Part shown: positions 37,001 to 45,179 of the stretch, piece after piece
Position numbering within the stretch: position 1 is the stretch's first letter
How the letters are laid out: the number at the start of each line of letters is the position of its first letter
Source of the DNA: MGIIb-Q1 sp964342465
GTDB lineage: Archaea; Thermoplasmatota; Poseidoniia; Poseidoniales; Thalassarchaeaceae
Reading direction: 5' to 3'
Length of the DNA stretch: 64,000 nucleotides
Assembly: GCA_964342465.1 (NCBI GenBank)
Contig: CAYFFQ010000006.1
Location: 1 to 64,000 of the forward strand
Position numbers and translations under genes: made by a program
Notes under the pieces: generated by a model
Databases searched by the model: none
What the model saw: the letters and a program-made list of their open reading frames with translations, nothing else
What the model was told of the DNA's origin: nothing

Positions 37001-39410
37001 AACTGATATTTGTGGTTAGCAGGGTGCCGTTGTCATCAAAAGCATCCACCTCAATTCTGAAATCACCGTTGAGCCACCCACTCGCCTGAGCATACCCATA
37101 GACTATCCACGCGTGCCCCTTGAGGTCGTCGGAAAAGTCGTAGGTCTGTTTCACGGCGGTCTCCGCTCCTCCTGAGGCGGAATAGGCTGGACAGGTGTGT
37201 GCCGCCCTGTCCGCTATCTGTCCGACTTCAGACGATGAGAGAGTCCGGTTCCAGAACTGGATTTCATCGACCAACCCCTCGAAGTAGGTGCTGCCGGCAC
37301 GGTTCACCCCAACTTTATACAACTCGATACTGTCTATTGTTCCGTTGGGAACAACGGTGCTTCCGACCAATTCACCATCCATGTATTGGTGGAGTGTGTT
37401 GTTCTCGTAGGTCACGACGAGATTGGTCCAAGTCGACTGTTGTATGGTGCCGAATGGGTATGAGATGTTGTTGTAGACCTCCCATTCCCCAGGCGAGGCT
37501 CCGCTGGCCATGATTTGGAAGGAAGCGGAATCACCGGCAACATCGTTGACCGCGATAACGGATGAATAGCGGTCCTGACTGGAATTGCCGCTGTTGACCC
37601 ACAGCGATACCGAGAAGTTTCCAGCCCAGTCGGTGACATCAACTTTGGCGTAATCGTCGATTCCGTCGAAGAAGTAGCAGTTGCCGAAGAGGCACTGCTG
37701 CCATCCGCTTCCGTTGCTACTTCCGAAAATAGTGAGATTATTGGTTGATGCGGAATCCGAGACGGAGAGACCACTCCCCTCTTCGAATCTCCATTCGTGA
37801 ACCAATCCCGAAGTCGGCCCCCCGAGTCCGGTGCCGCGGGTGAACGCGGATGCTGGAATAACCTGCTTCGTCTGATTGACGCCCTCCCAAGAGAGAGTGA
37901 GGCCGGCCCAACCGAGATGCTCGAAGAACTCGGTTCTCAAGTGATGGAGGCCAGCGTCCAGCCACACGACCCCCGACCTCTCCTGAAGGGTGTGCTCCCC
38001 CCGATTGTCGACCACCTCTTGGCCATCCAACCACAAGACCGAACCATCGTCGCTGTTGAGATGGAATGTCCAGTTCCCACTCTCCGGGATGGTGATGGCT
38101 CCACTGTGGCGCACCGACCAATAATCGTCGAATCTCTCGTCGAGGCCAGACCAGACACCTGTGGTCTGTGGGTGGTCGATGTTCGCCTCCGCTCGCCAAT
38201 AATCGGGTGTCCTGCCTTCGAGATTCGGCATCTGAGAGCGGTTGAAGGATATGCCGGCATTGTCAAAGTATTCGGCCAGCAGACCAGCGGTCGTGCTCGC
38301 CTCGCTGATGGAACAGGTGGTGGATAGGGTTCCCGCCATCGCCGCTGCGCCATTTCGTTTGACCGTCGTCTGTCTGACCCAGTCCATATCCTCACCAGTA
38401 GCGAGGGGTGGGTTGTCATACTGCCAGAACTTGGCTCCACTGTTCCATGCGGAATCTGCTGTGTCGAACCCAGAATTGGGCAGGAAATTGGAGTTCCACG
38501 AACCGTCGTTTGACCCCCATGAGGCGTAGAACATCACATCGCTGCGATTGGTGACGAAGGTTGCGTCCTGATTGAAATGTGTTGGAATTCCGAGTGTCCC
38601 GTTGAGCGAGGTGTTGGCGGCATAAAGCATGTCATTCCACCACTTGTAGCCCGAACCGTTGCGGTTGGTGGCAAGGTCGAGGACAGCTTCACCGCGCATA
38701 CCGAACGAATTGTTCGCCTTGTCAATAAGACCGAGAGCAGTTTCGGTGGTGTAGCCGGTTAGCCTTGTCACCAGATAGAATCCTTCGTCGCTCCGAGAGA
38801 ACTCACTCATCTCCTGCTGTCCGGCAGGGCCATAGGTATGGGTGGCCCACCAATTTTGATGAATCGTAGAATTGAACGCGCCGTTGACTAGTCCGATTTC
38901 AGAGTCGAAGGCGGCTCTTCCGTTTCCCGGCCCATTGAGGCGCAGCGGAATCCCCTTGGTGGTGACGAGATAATTCAACTCGGTGGTCAGATTCCTGTCA
39001 GCAATCATCTGCCGTAGAGGTTCAGCAAAATAGGTGTCAAATTGGTCTGGAGTGATGGTTTCAGCCGTCGGAGTGGCTTCATCGGTGAACAGAAACACTC
39101 GGTCGGATGAGATGTTTCGTGCAGATGCGAAGGCGTAGCCAATCGTCTTGCTGACTTCACTCTGATTGTTTATCAGAACTCCGACATCGGAGTAATCGAT
39201 GTAGGAGAGAAATGAGAATCCCTCTGGTACGGCGACATTGGGAAAGGGAGTCTCGTTCCACAGGTCAACTTCACCGGAGTGGTTGACCCCCGTTTCAACT
39301 TCAAGGACAGTGGAAGGTAAGGGCAATAATTGGGTGCAAACCAATAGTGCGAGCAGGGTAGCAGAGCGAACGCCGGTCACACCCCCCGATGCTTTAGCAT
39401 CGCTCATCAT
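34011..39410 (-). CDS. Giant surface protein: TIGR03790-like, PA14, LamG, C-terminal TM
   Basis: 1799 residues. A signal peptide (LLALLVCTQLLPLPS) opens the protein. A TIGR03790-type region follows (YIDYSDVGVLINNQSEVS, LNYLVTTKGIPLRL). Then comes a PA14 domain (LLAEYFDNAGISFNR through SDDGSVLWLDGQEVVDN), and a concanavalin/LamG domain (LVHEWRFEEGSG, DGIDDYAKVDV). Several Ig-like stretches rich in N-x-S/T sequons follow. One span near residue 1680 (LTIGAIALLVVIAILTLLVI) precedes an acidic tail of about 100 residues that should face the cytoplasm. PA14 and LamG usually bind carbohydrate, so polysaccharide capture or adhesion is a reasonable inference. The second Met (39407) may be the start. 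Confidence 0.88.
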   Translation of the reverse strand: MMSDAKASGGVTGVRSATLLALLVCTQLLPLPSTVLEVETGVNHSGEVDLWNETPFPNVAVPEGFSFLSYIDYSDVGVLINNQSEVSKTIGYAFASARNISSDRVFLFTDEATPTAETITPDQFDTYFAEPLRQMIADRNLTTELNYLVTTKGIPLRLNGPGNGRAAFDSEIGLVNGAFNSTIHQNWWATHTYGPAGQQEMSEFSRSDEGFYLVTRLTGYTTETALGLIDKANNSFGMRGEAVLDLATNRNGSGYKWWNDMLYAANTSLNGTLGIPTHFNQDATFVTNRSDVMFYASWGSNDGSWNSNFLPNSGFDTADSAWNSGAKFWQYDNPPLATGEDMDWVRQTTVKRNGAAAMAGTLSTTCSISEASTTAGLLAEYFDNAGISFNRSQMPNLEGRTPDYWRAEANIDHPQTTGVWSGLDERFDDYWSVRHSGAITIPESGNWTFHLNSDDGSVLWLDGQEVVDNRGEHTLQERSGVVWLDAGLHHLRTEFFEHLGWAGLTLSWEGVNQTKQVIPASAFTRGTGLGGPTSGLVHEWRFEEGSGLSVSDSASTNNLTIFGSSNGSGWQQCLFGNCYFFDGIDDYAKVDVTDWAGNFSVSLWVNSGNSSQDRYSSVIAVNDVAGDSASFQIMASGASPGEWEVYNNISYPFGTIQQSTWTNLVVTYENNTLHQYMDGELVGSTVVPNGTIDSIELYKVGVNRAGSTYFEGLVDEIQFWNRTLSSSEVGQIADRAAHTCPAYSASGGAETAVKQTYDFSDDLKGHAWIVYGYAQASGWLNGDFRIEVDAFDDNGTLLTTNISSERALSDTWNSRTMRFRPAANATYFEVRMVSTLDNITANGTVYFDTMNLRAIRPHFTWEDGSIAETAVSTGGRTFTWGATYGQSLVADLLEDGVSGVKGYVYEPYLSAIGYPSTLLPYYAYGYNFAEVNYAANPMISWMGTVVGDPKMAPYADILHDVEVEAVRSDGRLSIGVNGSIDVIVKNQAPGLTDGFLEVRDRNGNGILANVSLTMPGGDENGSRKMVSVNLTPTRVGFNEYVVRYFARDWVNPERVVDNNLAILNLQVNEPPTAESLVCSTWTVNRGDTVGCTTTVTDDFAVVATRLAWRVNGSGDKWTFINSTSTDGLTWYSSLSVPTTIPLGTLDLLSEVRDEQGQVDLLQLDNAMAVSNAPHTWYGVHIEGVDDEGWNGITPLPHRAEKPVVRDRDIFLRSCVIDADHDPSDELPMIITDSGTVTQVEATESGFSDVFCYRAVWRLPWGGGKGDVNFFLYDSIGSLFTSRVVSVHDEPLRVDLTLTDIDGNERALAMGDGERVRMTLKDPDDLLLDYSYSVRVMWPGQAELELQGETDSASLNQTTLFVTLAPPPAGLEFGDLLVEVEMTSPSKPEEFHLTSASWGVHLIPPTVSGIGLCETTNSPFRRGVDERGWVAINHTRELAHVQFNLAQSGNIVAMTAQPVEWDDCRFPDGNLTYWGFTLNADNSFTAGPATLQTIVSDVDSLRGVNDTAVEISFSPPEVVDQTGEVTVGVLSELRAQISDADGHIGTICTFVIIDVNATRVMDAEGPLPIDGTFSAMWMPPAEGAPFASTIGCTDAEGQQAAHTRSGIIPEDGVLQDSNDDGSDIEVSDKGDGVGTILTLTIGAIALLVVIAILTLLVITLRPQREEGGVVEQVAVGWAAPQDSRLEGEQNLLLADMAMKDVSEVSSTTDDLAEVAATLYSEQSPESGESAHRHDEADGVGENLYVDPLAVSSRGSEYRGEGAVQQNNETTEEKDGEDSIPHEDESSAIEWLDDSSLSSVE

Positions 39411-39508
39411 GTTATCGCATCCGTGTCAGTACATTTTCATACGATTTTTCAAAAAAACAGATGTCGGCAGCGAGGGGTATATTGCCGAACCCCTCACCTG
39501 CTCCAAAC

Positions 39509-40141
39509 ATGGTAGATGTATTCATGGCGAGAGAGTGCCGGAATGGACTGGTCAAGGTGATAATCGGGGACATCACCAAGACCGAATCGGAGGTGATGGT
39601 CACCACTGCCAACAACCGACTTGCAGGCCGTGAAGGGGTCGATGCGACCATTCACGAAAAGGCGGGACCTGAACTCCGTGAGGCTTGTAATGCCATCGCT
39701 GCAGAGCGTCGCAAGGAGAACAAGCAGCCGTGCCCCGTCGGCACGGCTGTCGTGACAGATGCATTCGCTCTTCCAGCCAAGAAACTCATCCATGTCGTCG
39801 GCCCAGACTGCCGCAGGCCGACTCAGGACGAATCCCGCAGAGGACTGCTCAAGAAAGCCTACGAATCACTTTTCGACGAACTTACCTCTATCGGCGACGT
39901 GGGAACAGTCGCAACCCCCCCTCTTTCCATGGATGTGTTCTCATACCCACACCGCGAAGGGGCGAGGATGACGATGGAGATAGTTCTCTCCTGGATGGAT
40001 GAGAGTGAGGACATCGGGGTCGATGAGTTTCTGATTGTCACCAGCGAGATGAACTGGATAAACAACCTCAGAACCGTCTACCGAGAATCCGAGGACCAGT
40101 TCGCAGGAAAGGACATCACCCGACAATACCGTTCCAGTTGA
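39509..40141 (+). CDS. Macro domain protein
   Basis: About 210 residues. The fold is marked by LVKVIIGDITKTESEVMVTTAN, then NRLAGREGVDATIHEKAGPEL and IHVVGP, the ADP-ribose-binding loops of macro domains. GVDATIH and the Asn after TTAN keep the residues typical of ADP-ribose hydrolases and O-acetyl-ADP-ribose deacetylases. Starts at 39509 or 39524 are both plausible. It is divergent from the giant surface protein with a 98-bp A/T-rich promoter region between them. No DarT-like toxin lies nearby. Confidence 0.87.
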   Translation: MVDVFMARECRNGLVKVIIGDITKTESEVMVTTANNRLAGREGVDATIHEKAGPELREACNAIAAERRKENKQPCPVGTAVVTDAFALPAKKLIHVVGPDCRRPTQDESRRGLLKKAYESLFDELTSIGDVGTVATPPLSMDVFSYPHREGARMTMEIVLSWMDESEDIGVDEFLIVTSEMNWINNLRTVYRESEDQFAGKDITRQYRSS

Positions 40142-40190
40142 GTCGCCCGATGAGAAGACCCCCCCACCGCGATGATTGCTCCGCTCGCAG

Positions 40191-40346
40191 GCGATGGGAT
40201 GATGGCCGCCGGTGGGGAGCGACTAATCGTGCATGTTCGCGCCATGCGCTCGGCCCATGCACGGGCGATTGGATGATGGCCGCCGGTGGGGAGCGACTTA
40301 TCGTGCATGTTCGCACCATGCGCTCGGCCCATGCACGGGCGATGGG
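40191..40346. repeat. 74-bp tandem duplication at macro/GGR-like junction
   Basis: A 74-bp unit starting GGATGATGGCCGCCGGTGG at 40197 recurs at 40271 with about four mismatches, and a third partial copy ends at about 40350. Each unit carries internal dyads such as GCATG and CCCATGCACGGGC. The array lies in the 351-bp convergent gap; the rest of the gap shows no gene-like sequence. Confidence 0.95.
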
Positions 40347-40492
40347 ATGTCATCAGTTCGATGAGACTGCCCACCGCCGCACTCAGAGGCGCTCTGCTGC
40401 AGGCACCGGATTCTTGGGCTAGTGTGAGGCATTTGAGTAGCACCCCACTCCTGATGCATCCTCATCGGGATGTCCTTCAGTTCAGAAGTTCC

Positions 40493-41734
40493 TCATTCCT
40501 CTTCACAGAAGGATGTCGTACCACCCCGCCTCCGCTCCGCTCGCCATTGTTCAGCAATCGCTCTCGCCTTCTCGCTCGGCAACCACTCATCACGCCGTAG
40601 TGGTGGACGGAAAGGAAGGCGCCTCACCTCTCTGCCGTTGCTCAACCTCTCTCTCTTGAGCATGAAGCGAGCGAAAAGTGAGTAGACCACTCTTCGGCTC
40701 AGGTCTGGGCGGAACAGCCGAGCGATGAAGGGAAGTCCATCCTGTAACTTCTGCTGTTCCTTCATCCATCTGTTGGCGATTCTTTTGAATGTCCTGTCGC
40801 CAACTCTGTTCATCAGCCAGCGGTTGGCGACGCTGGTCTTGACCGTCGGCAAAATCATTCGCCTCACCTCTCTTTCGTAATCCACTTCACCAAGAATCGC
40901 CTTGGCGGCGAGGACTCCGCTGGTGATGGCGTAACGCATTCCGAACCCCCACATGAAATCTTGCAGACCACCCGCCTCACCGACATAATGGCGACCATCC
41001 ACAGTGTAGTGGCGAGGGAGGGAGAAGTCACCCTTGCCCCCCACTCTTTTGATGACTTTCTTACGAAGGTCGGGGTATCTCTCTTCGTACCAGGCGATGG
41101 TTTCGTTGAGGAATCTTTCGCTCTTTCTCTGTTTTCTCCACAAGCAAGTGCAGATGAGACCGATACCGTCTATCACGATGAGATAGGCGTAGGCACCCGG
41201 GGCCAATTTGTCATTGAGGTGGAAAGCGGCGTGGTCAGGATGGTCGGTTGTGAAAATCTCCCCGAAAGCGACCGCTGAAGTTTGTTTTGGCCCAGCAGCA
41301 ATGATGTCGCAATCTTCTTCGGAGACTCTTGAACGATAGTGCAGGTGGGCACCGGAGGCGAGCGCCTGCCGCTTGAGTCCCTGGTCAATCGTGTGGTCAG
41401 CACGCCCTCTCTCTATGATTCTGAAGGCGACGGAAGGGCTCCAAGCCTTGGTGATCTTGTCATCAGGATGAATCACATCCACCTGATGGAACGGGGTGGT
41501 CTTGAACTCATCTGGGTCGATACCCCAATCTCGTAACTCATCGAGGAAATCGCGATCACTGGTCCAGTTCTCCAATCCCTGAAAATCACCGTCGAACCGA
41601 GCTCCGGAATCCGCCCTCACATCGTGGACATGCACCTCGCGTCCGGCTTTGGCGAGGATGATGGCGGCGGCCAGTCCCGAAAGCCCGGCACCCATGATGG
41701 TGATGGGCTCATCGCTGCTCCCTTCCACCTGCAT
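40493..41734 (-). CDS. FAD-dependent oxidoreductase, geranylgeranyl reductase-like
   Basis: About 413 residues. The N-terminal FAD loop is IMGAGLSGLAAAIILAKAG. The later VGEAGGLQDFMWGFGMRYAI segment matches the second FAD motif and substrate-facing region of geranylgeranyl reductases, which saturate the isoprenoid chains of archaeal lipids. The C-terminal part is basic and helical. A role in lipid hydrogenation is likely but the substrate is not proven. The start at 41734 is preferred over 41779, since the latter would overlap the moaE promoter region and adds no fold. Confidence 0.78.
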   Translation of the reverse strand: MQVEGSSDEPITIMGAGLSGLAAAIILAKAGREVHVHDVRADSGARFDGDFQGLENWTSDRDFLDELRDWGIDPDEFKTTPFHQVDVIHPDDKITKAWSPSVAFRIIERGRADHTIDQGLKRQALASGAHLHYRSRVSEEDCDIIAAGPKQTSAVAFGEIFTTDHPDHAAFHLNDKLAPGAYAYLIVIDGIGLICTCLWRKQRKSERFLNETIAWYEERYPDLRKKVIKRVGGKGDFSLPRHYTVDGRHYVGEAGGLQDFMWGFGMRYAITSGVLAAKAILGEVDYEREVRRMILPTVKTSVANRWLMNRVGDRTFKRIANRWMKEQQKLQDGLPFIARLFRPDLSRRVVYSLFARFMLKRERLSNGREVRRLPFRPPLRRDEWLPSEKARAIAEQWRAERRRGGTTSFCEEE

Positions 41735-41814
41735 CGAATCCTTCGAGATGCCTGTCGTGCATGAAGGATTCGCCCCCATTTAGGTTAAAGAGAGAAGACC
41801 TCTCCCTCATTATG

Positions 41815-42246
41815 ATGACACAATCAGAGAGAGTCGTCATCGTCGATGCCGCGGCTTCGCTCGACTCCAGTGAAGTGCGTGCTCAACTCGACCTGTCCGG
41901 CTGCGGGAGTGTCGTCTCCTTCCTCGGCGTCACCCGTGACATGGAGTCGGGTGCTCAGGTTGAGTATCTCGAGTTTGACGCATGGCAGAGTGAACTTCCC
42001 AAGGTATTGAGAAGACTCGGGGAGGAGGCGGTTGAGAAGTTTGGAGTCTCTTCCGTAGCCATGGCTCACAGAACCGGCAGGGTTCGGCGCGGCGAGGAGA
42101 TAGTCGCGATACATGTCGCAAGCCCGCACCGCGCTCAGGGATTCGAGGCGTGCCGCTGGCTGATTGATGAATTGAAGGCGCAGGCACCGTTATGGAAGAA
42201 GGAAGTCACCTCGGAGGGTGAGGTGTGGAAGGAGGGTCTCGGATGA
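41815..42246 (+). CDS. moaE: Molybdopterin synthase catalytic subunit
   Basis: Transfers sulphur from MoaD thiocarboxylate to cyclic pyranopterin monophosphate. About 143 residues with FLGVTRDMESG, AHRTGRVRRGEEIV, HVASPHRAQGFEACRWLIDELK and PLWKKEVTSEG, where the lysine pair is catalytic. ATG 41812 is an equally good start. It overlaps moaC by 4 bp. No moaA, moaD or moeA is present in the window. Confidence 0.94.
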   Translation: MTQSERVVIVDAAASLDSSEVRAQLDLSGCGSVVSFLGVTRDMESGAQVEYLEFDAWQSELPKVLRRLGEEAVEKFGVSSVAMAHRTGRVRRGEEIVAIHVASPHRAQGFEACRWLIDELKAQAPLWKKEVTSEGEVWKEGLG

Positions 42247-42698
42247 GTGGAAAGAGGGAAGGAATCATCGAAGTCGGATGGAAGCCGATTGTCAGGCGCG
42301 AGGCAGTCGCAACCGGAGTCGTCAATCTCAGCCAAGAATCCAAGCAGGCCATCACTTCTGGTGAAGTCGCCAAAGGCGATGTGATAGAGGCATCGACAGT
42401 AGCCGCCATTCAGGCGGTCAAGGAGACACCTCGGATGATTCCTCACTGTCACATCATCCCGATTGAGGGCTGTTCCGTAGAGTGGGTGTGGGTGGGAGAG
42501 TCACTGCAATGCACGGTCACGGTATCTGCACATTGGAAGACCGGCGTGGAGATGGAGGCGCTTGCTGGGGTCACTGCCGGACTTCTCTGTGCCTGGGACA
42601 TGGTGAAGTCCATCGAGAAGGACCAGCATGGTGAATATCCTGAGACATCCATTACCGATGTGAGGGTTCTAAGCAAGACGAAATCCTCTGCCGAATGA
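42243..42698 (+). CDS. moaC: Cyclic pyranopterin monophosphate synthase
   Basis: Acts one step before MoaE in molybdenum cofactor synthesis. 151 residues with IEASTVAAIQAVKETPRMIPHCH, trimmed here to its ends, and KTGVEMEALAGVTAGLLCAWD, the MoaC hallmark with the active-site lysine and aspartate. The ATG at 42243 sits in the 4-bp overlap with moaE, supporting it over the in-frame start at 42225. The last 23 bases lie inside the 55-bp segment that is duplicated after the scaffold gap, but the coding frame is complete before the gap. Confidence 0.95.
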   Translation: MSGKREGIIEVGWKPIVRREAVATGVVNLSQESKQAITSGEVAKGDVIEASTVAAIQAVKETPRMIPHCHIIPIEGCSVEWVWVGESLQCTVTVSAHWKTGVEMEALAGVTAGLLCAWDMVKSIEKDQHGEYPETSITDVRVLSKTKSSAE

Positions 42699-42885
42699 CC
42701 GAGTCCTCCACAGAAATAGCGGCCTGTCGGNNNNNNNNNNNNNNNNNNNNNNNNNNNNNNNNNNNNNNNNNNNNNNNNNNNNNNNNNNNNNNNNNNNNNN
42801 NNNNNNNNNNNNNNNNNNNNNNNNNNNNNNAGACGAAATCCTCTGCCGAATGACCGAGTCCTCCACAGAAATAGCGGCCTGTCGG
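42676..42885. other. Scaffold gap (100 N) flanked by exact 55-bp duplication
   Basis: Bases 42676-42730 are identical to 42831-42885, both starting AGACGAAATCCTCTGCCG and ending GCGGCCTGTCGG, with 100 N between. The pattern is that of two contigs sharing a 55-base overlap placed end to end with a default-size gap. The true sequence is probably continuous and shorter by 155 bp. The rest of the moaC-glpX spacer (42886-43097) shows no convincing gene; a minus-strand frame ending near 42935 was judged weak. Confidence 0.95.
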
Positions 42886-43097
42886 AGGAGAGTTGCGGAG
42901 AGTGAATGGTGGGAGGGGAGGCCCACATCCTGCATCAGAAAGAAACACCTTGACGGGGGGAGTTGCCGCCGGCTGATGTGGCTGGTGACCACTCATGGCT
43001 TTGGGCAGAGGGGTCTTTCGGGATGACGTTCGCCGCAAGGTCTCCGAACTGCTTGGTGGATGCGTAGTATTGAGAACCTGAACCCACTCGCCGGTCC

Positions 43098-44051
43098 ATG
43101 CAGAGGACCGGCGACCTCACATCCCACTTCCTGAAAGCGACCGAGGCCGCCGCCATCGCCGCCGCGGAGTGGCGTGGGAGGGGCGATGGAAAACTCGCAG
43201 ATGGCGCCGCCGTGGAGGCGATGCGAGGTGTATTCGACACGGTTCCGTTCGATGGTCGGGTGGCCATCGGAGAGGGTGAGAGGGACGACGCCCCGATGTT
43301 GTGGATCGGTGAACCCCTCGGAAGCCGTCAGGGTGATGACGATGCACTCAGCATCGACATCGCAGTAGACCCGCTCGAATGTACAAACCATGTAGCGAAA
43401 GACCTCCCAAACGCCATCGCCGTTCTCGCCGCCGCACCCAGAGGGGCTCTGCTGCACGCGCCGGATTGTTACATGGACAAATTGGCTGGGCCGGCCGAGG
43501 TGAGGGGGGAAGTCTCCATCGAGGCCGATGTGGCCTACAACATCGAGGCCGCCGCCGCCGCCCTCGACAAACCGATTGGCGACCTCAAAGTGGTGGTCAT
43601 GGACAGAGAGAGACACCGCGAGTTGATAGCGACACTGAGGGGCCTCAATGTCTCAGTCCCTCTTATCGGTGACGGCGATGTCTCCGCCGCTTTGGATGCC
43701 GCCAACCCACACAGTGACATCGACCTTCTGATGGGAATCGGTGCAGCACCAGAAGGGGTCATCACAGCAACCGCCCTCCGAGGACTGGGTGCTCATTTTG
43801 AGGGTAGACTGGTGACCACGACGGAGGACCATGAGAGAAGGGCGCGGGAGATGCTCGGAGATGATGCCGATAGAATCTGGGGGCGTGATGACCTGTGCGC
43901 CAGTGATGACGCCCTCTTCGTCGCCAGTGGAGTCTGCTCAGGTTATCTGCCCGGAGTCGAAGACCTCGGTGGCAGGGTGGCAGTCCATTCCGAGGTCATC
44001 GATGTGGCGACGGGGATCAGACGGTTCATTTCCACAGAATACCCACTCTGA
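43098..44051 (+). CDS. glpX: Fructose-1,6-bisphosphatase, GlpX (class II) type
   Basis: Removes the C1 phosphate from fructose 1,6-bisphosphate in gluconeogenesis. 317 residues with GDGKLADGAAVEAMR, AIGEGERDDAPMLWIGE, the metal-site region around DIAVDPLECTNHVA, and GIGAAPEGVITATAL. The class II enzyme is typical of bacteria; many archaea use the class V bifunctional aldolase/phosphatase instead. The class I aldolase encoded 1.1 kb downstream is the matching partner. Confidence 0.95.
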   Translation: MQRTGDLTSHFLKATEAAAIAAAEWRGRGDGKLADGAAVEAMRGVFDTVPFDGRVAIGEGERDDAPMLWIGEPLGSRQGDDDALSIDIAVDPLECTNHVAKDLPNAIAVLAAAPRGALLHAPDCYMDKLAGPAEVRGEVSIEADVAYNIEAAAAALDKPIGDLKVVVMDRERHRELIATLRGLNVSVPLIGDGDVSAALDAANPHSDIDLLMGIGAAPEGVITATALRGLGAHFEGRLVTTTEDHERRAREMLGDDADRIWGRDDLCASDDALFVASGVCSGYLPGVEDLGGRVAVHSEVIDVATGIRRFISTEYPL

Positions 44052-44120
44052 ATTCTCTCTTCTGACCCATCAGAATGGAGGGTGAACTTCTTCCGCGGCC
44101 ACCTCGCCTTCGGTGCGAGG

Positions 44121-44318
44121 TCAGTCAGAGCAGTCGCTCTTAGGCGGACATGCGCGGTCGCCATAACTGCAGAAGACGCAACAGTCACCCTCTCGCGGCC
44201 TCAATAGCTCTCCGCAGAAACTGCATTCATGGAAGAAGAGACAACAGTCATCAGGCATCTCCAATAACTCGCTCCCCTCACAAATAGGGCATGTCAGGGT
44301 GCTTGAGGACACGCTCAC
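44121..44318 (-). CDS. Small cysteine-rich protein
   Basis: 65 residues with ten cysteines, including CPICEG, DCCLFFHECSFC, and GDCCVFCSYGDRACPP. The last block is a recurrent signature of short bacterial proteins of unknown function; a metal-binding role is likely. It begins with GTG in a 4-bp overlap (GTGA) with the zinc-knuckle gene upstream, so the two are co-translated. Confidence 0.75.
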   Translation of the reverse strand: MSVSSSTLTCPICEGSELLEMPDDCCLFFHECSFCGELLRPREGDCCVFCSYGDRACPPKSDCSD

Positions 44319-45016
44319 ACCACCTTACAGGAACGGGCGTTGTGCCCCTTCTTGCCACAGACACCACACCTACGCCTCTTGATGACCCGCTTCTCCTTCT
44401 TGGCGCGGTCCGGGTGGAGGGTCGGACAGGTTCTAGAGTTGTGGCCGGACTTTCCACAACCGGTGCAGATGCGTCGCCCTCTCCTCTTCTTGACTTTGCG
44501 GTTGGGATTCAGCACCGGGCAGGTTCTGACATTATGGCCCTTCGCCCCACACTCTCCACACACACGCCCCTTGGGCCGGCGCGCCTTCTTCCTCGATGCG
44601 GCTAGTTCGGGATTGAGGGTCGGACAGGTGCGGCTGTTGTGTCCTCTCTTCCCGCAACCACTGCAGACGCGCCCCATTCTTCGCTTCGAGGCAGCCTTGG
44701 CAGCCTTGCGGGCTGCGGCTTCAGGATTCACCTCAGGGCAGGTTCGGGTGTTGTGGCCGCTGCCGCCGCAGGCGCTGCAAATACGCTTCCCACCCTTCCT
44801 GCTTCGCTTCATTTTCTTGGCTGCTGCCCTCTCAGGATTCACCACTGGGCAGGTGCGGGTGTTGTGACCCTTTTTTCCACAGGCGCTGCAGATTCGCTTC
44901 GGCCCGCGAGAACGGGTGTTCCTCTCGATTCTTGCCGCCGCGGCTTCCGGATTCACCTTGGCACAGGTTCTCGTGTTGTGACCATCCTCACCGCATGCAC
45001 TACATATCCTAACCAT
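44315..45016 (-). CDS. Protein with seven CCHC zinc knuckles
   Basis: 233 residues made almost wholly of seven C-x2-C-x4-H-x4-C knuckles (CSACGEDGHNTRTC, CSACGKKGHNTRTC, CSACGGSGHNTRTC, CSGCGKRGHNSRTC, CGECGAKGHNVRTC, CTGCGKSGHNSRTC, CGVCGKKGHNARSC). Linkers of about 20 basic residues keep a short N-P-E or H-P-D motif. This is the CNBP/Gag type of single-stranded nucleic-acid-binding module, much better known from eukaryotes and retroelements than from archaea. High Arg/Lys content supports RNA or ssDNA binding. It is upstream of, and overlaps, the Cys-rich gene, and divergent from the aldolase gene. Confidence 0.9.
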   Translation of the reverse strand: MVRICSACGEDGHNTRTCAKVNPEAAAARIERNTRSRGPKRICSACGKKGHNTRTCPVVNPERAAAKKMKRSRKGGKRICSACGGSGHNTRTCPEVNPEAAARKAAKAASKRRMGRVCSGCGKRGHNSRTCPTLNPELAASRKKARRPKGRVCGECGAKGHNVRTCPVLNPNRKVKKRRGRRICTGCGKSGHNSRTCPTLHPDRAKKEKRVIKRRRCGVCGKKGHNARSCKVV

Positions 45017-45179
45017 TTGTATCGTCTTTGACAGAGACTTTCTGTATGTAAAGTGATTGGTAAATAATTGTTGTATGATTGTTCATATATATCCCATAAT
45101 CATTTCAATTACCGCCCCGATGGAGACGAAACGATGCCTTCAAACCGACCCTCGTTCTCGGCTGCCATGAGGTCGGACA
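45017..45179. promoter_or_regulatory. Divergent A/T-rich promoter region
   Basis: The 163 bp between the zinc-knuckle and aldolase genes include TTCATATATATCCC (about 45080-45093) and GTAAATAATTG (about 45060), candidate TATA elements for the two directions. Confidence 0.45.

Noticed and set aside
42935..43267. Minus-strand ORF after the scaffold gap
   Set aside because: It overlaps glpX for most of its length; only the last 50 residues are unique and they match nothing recognised.
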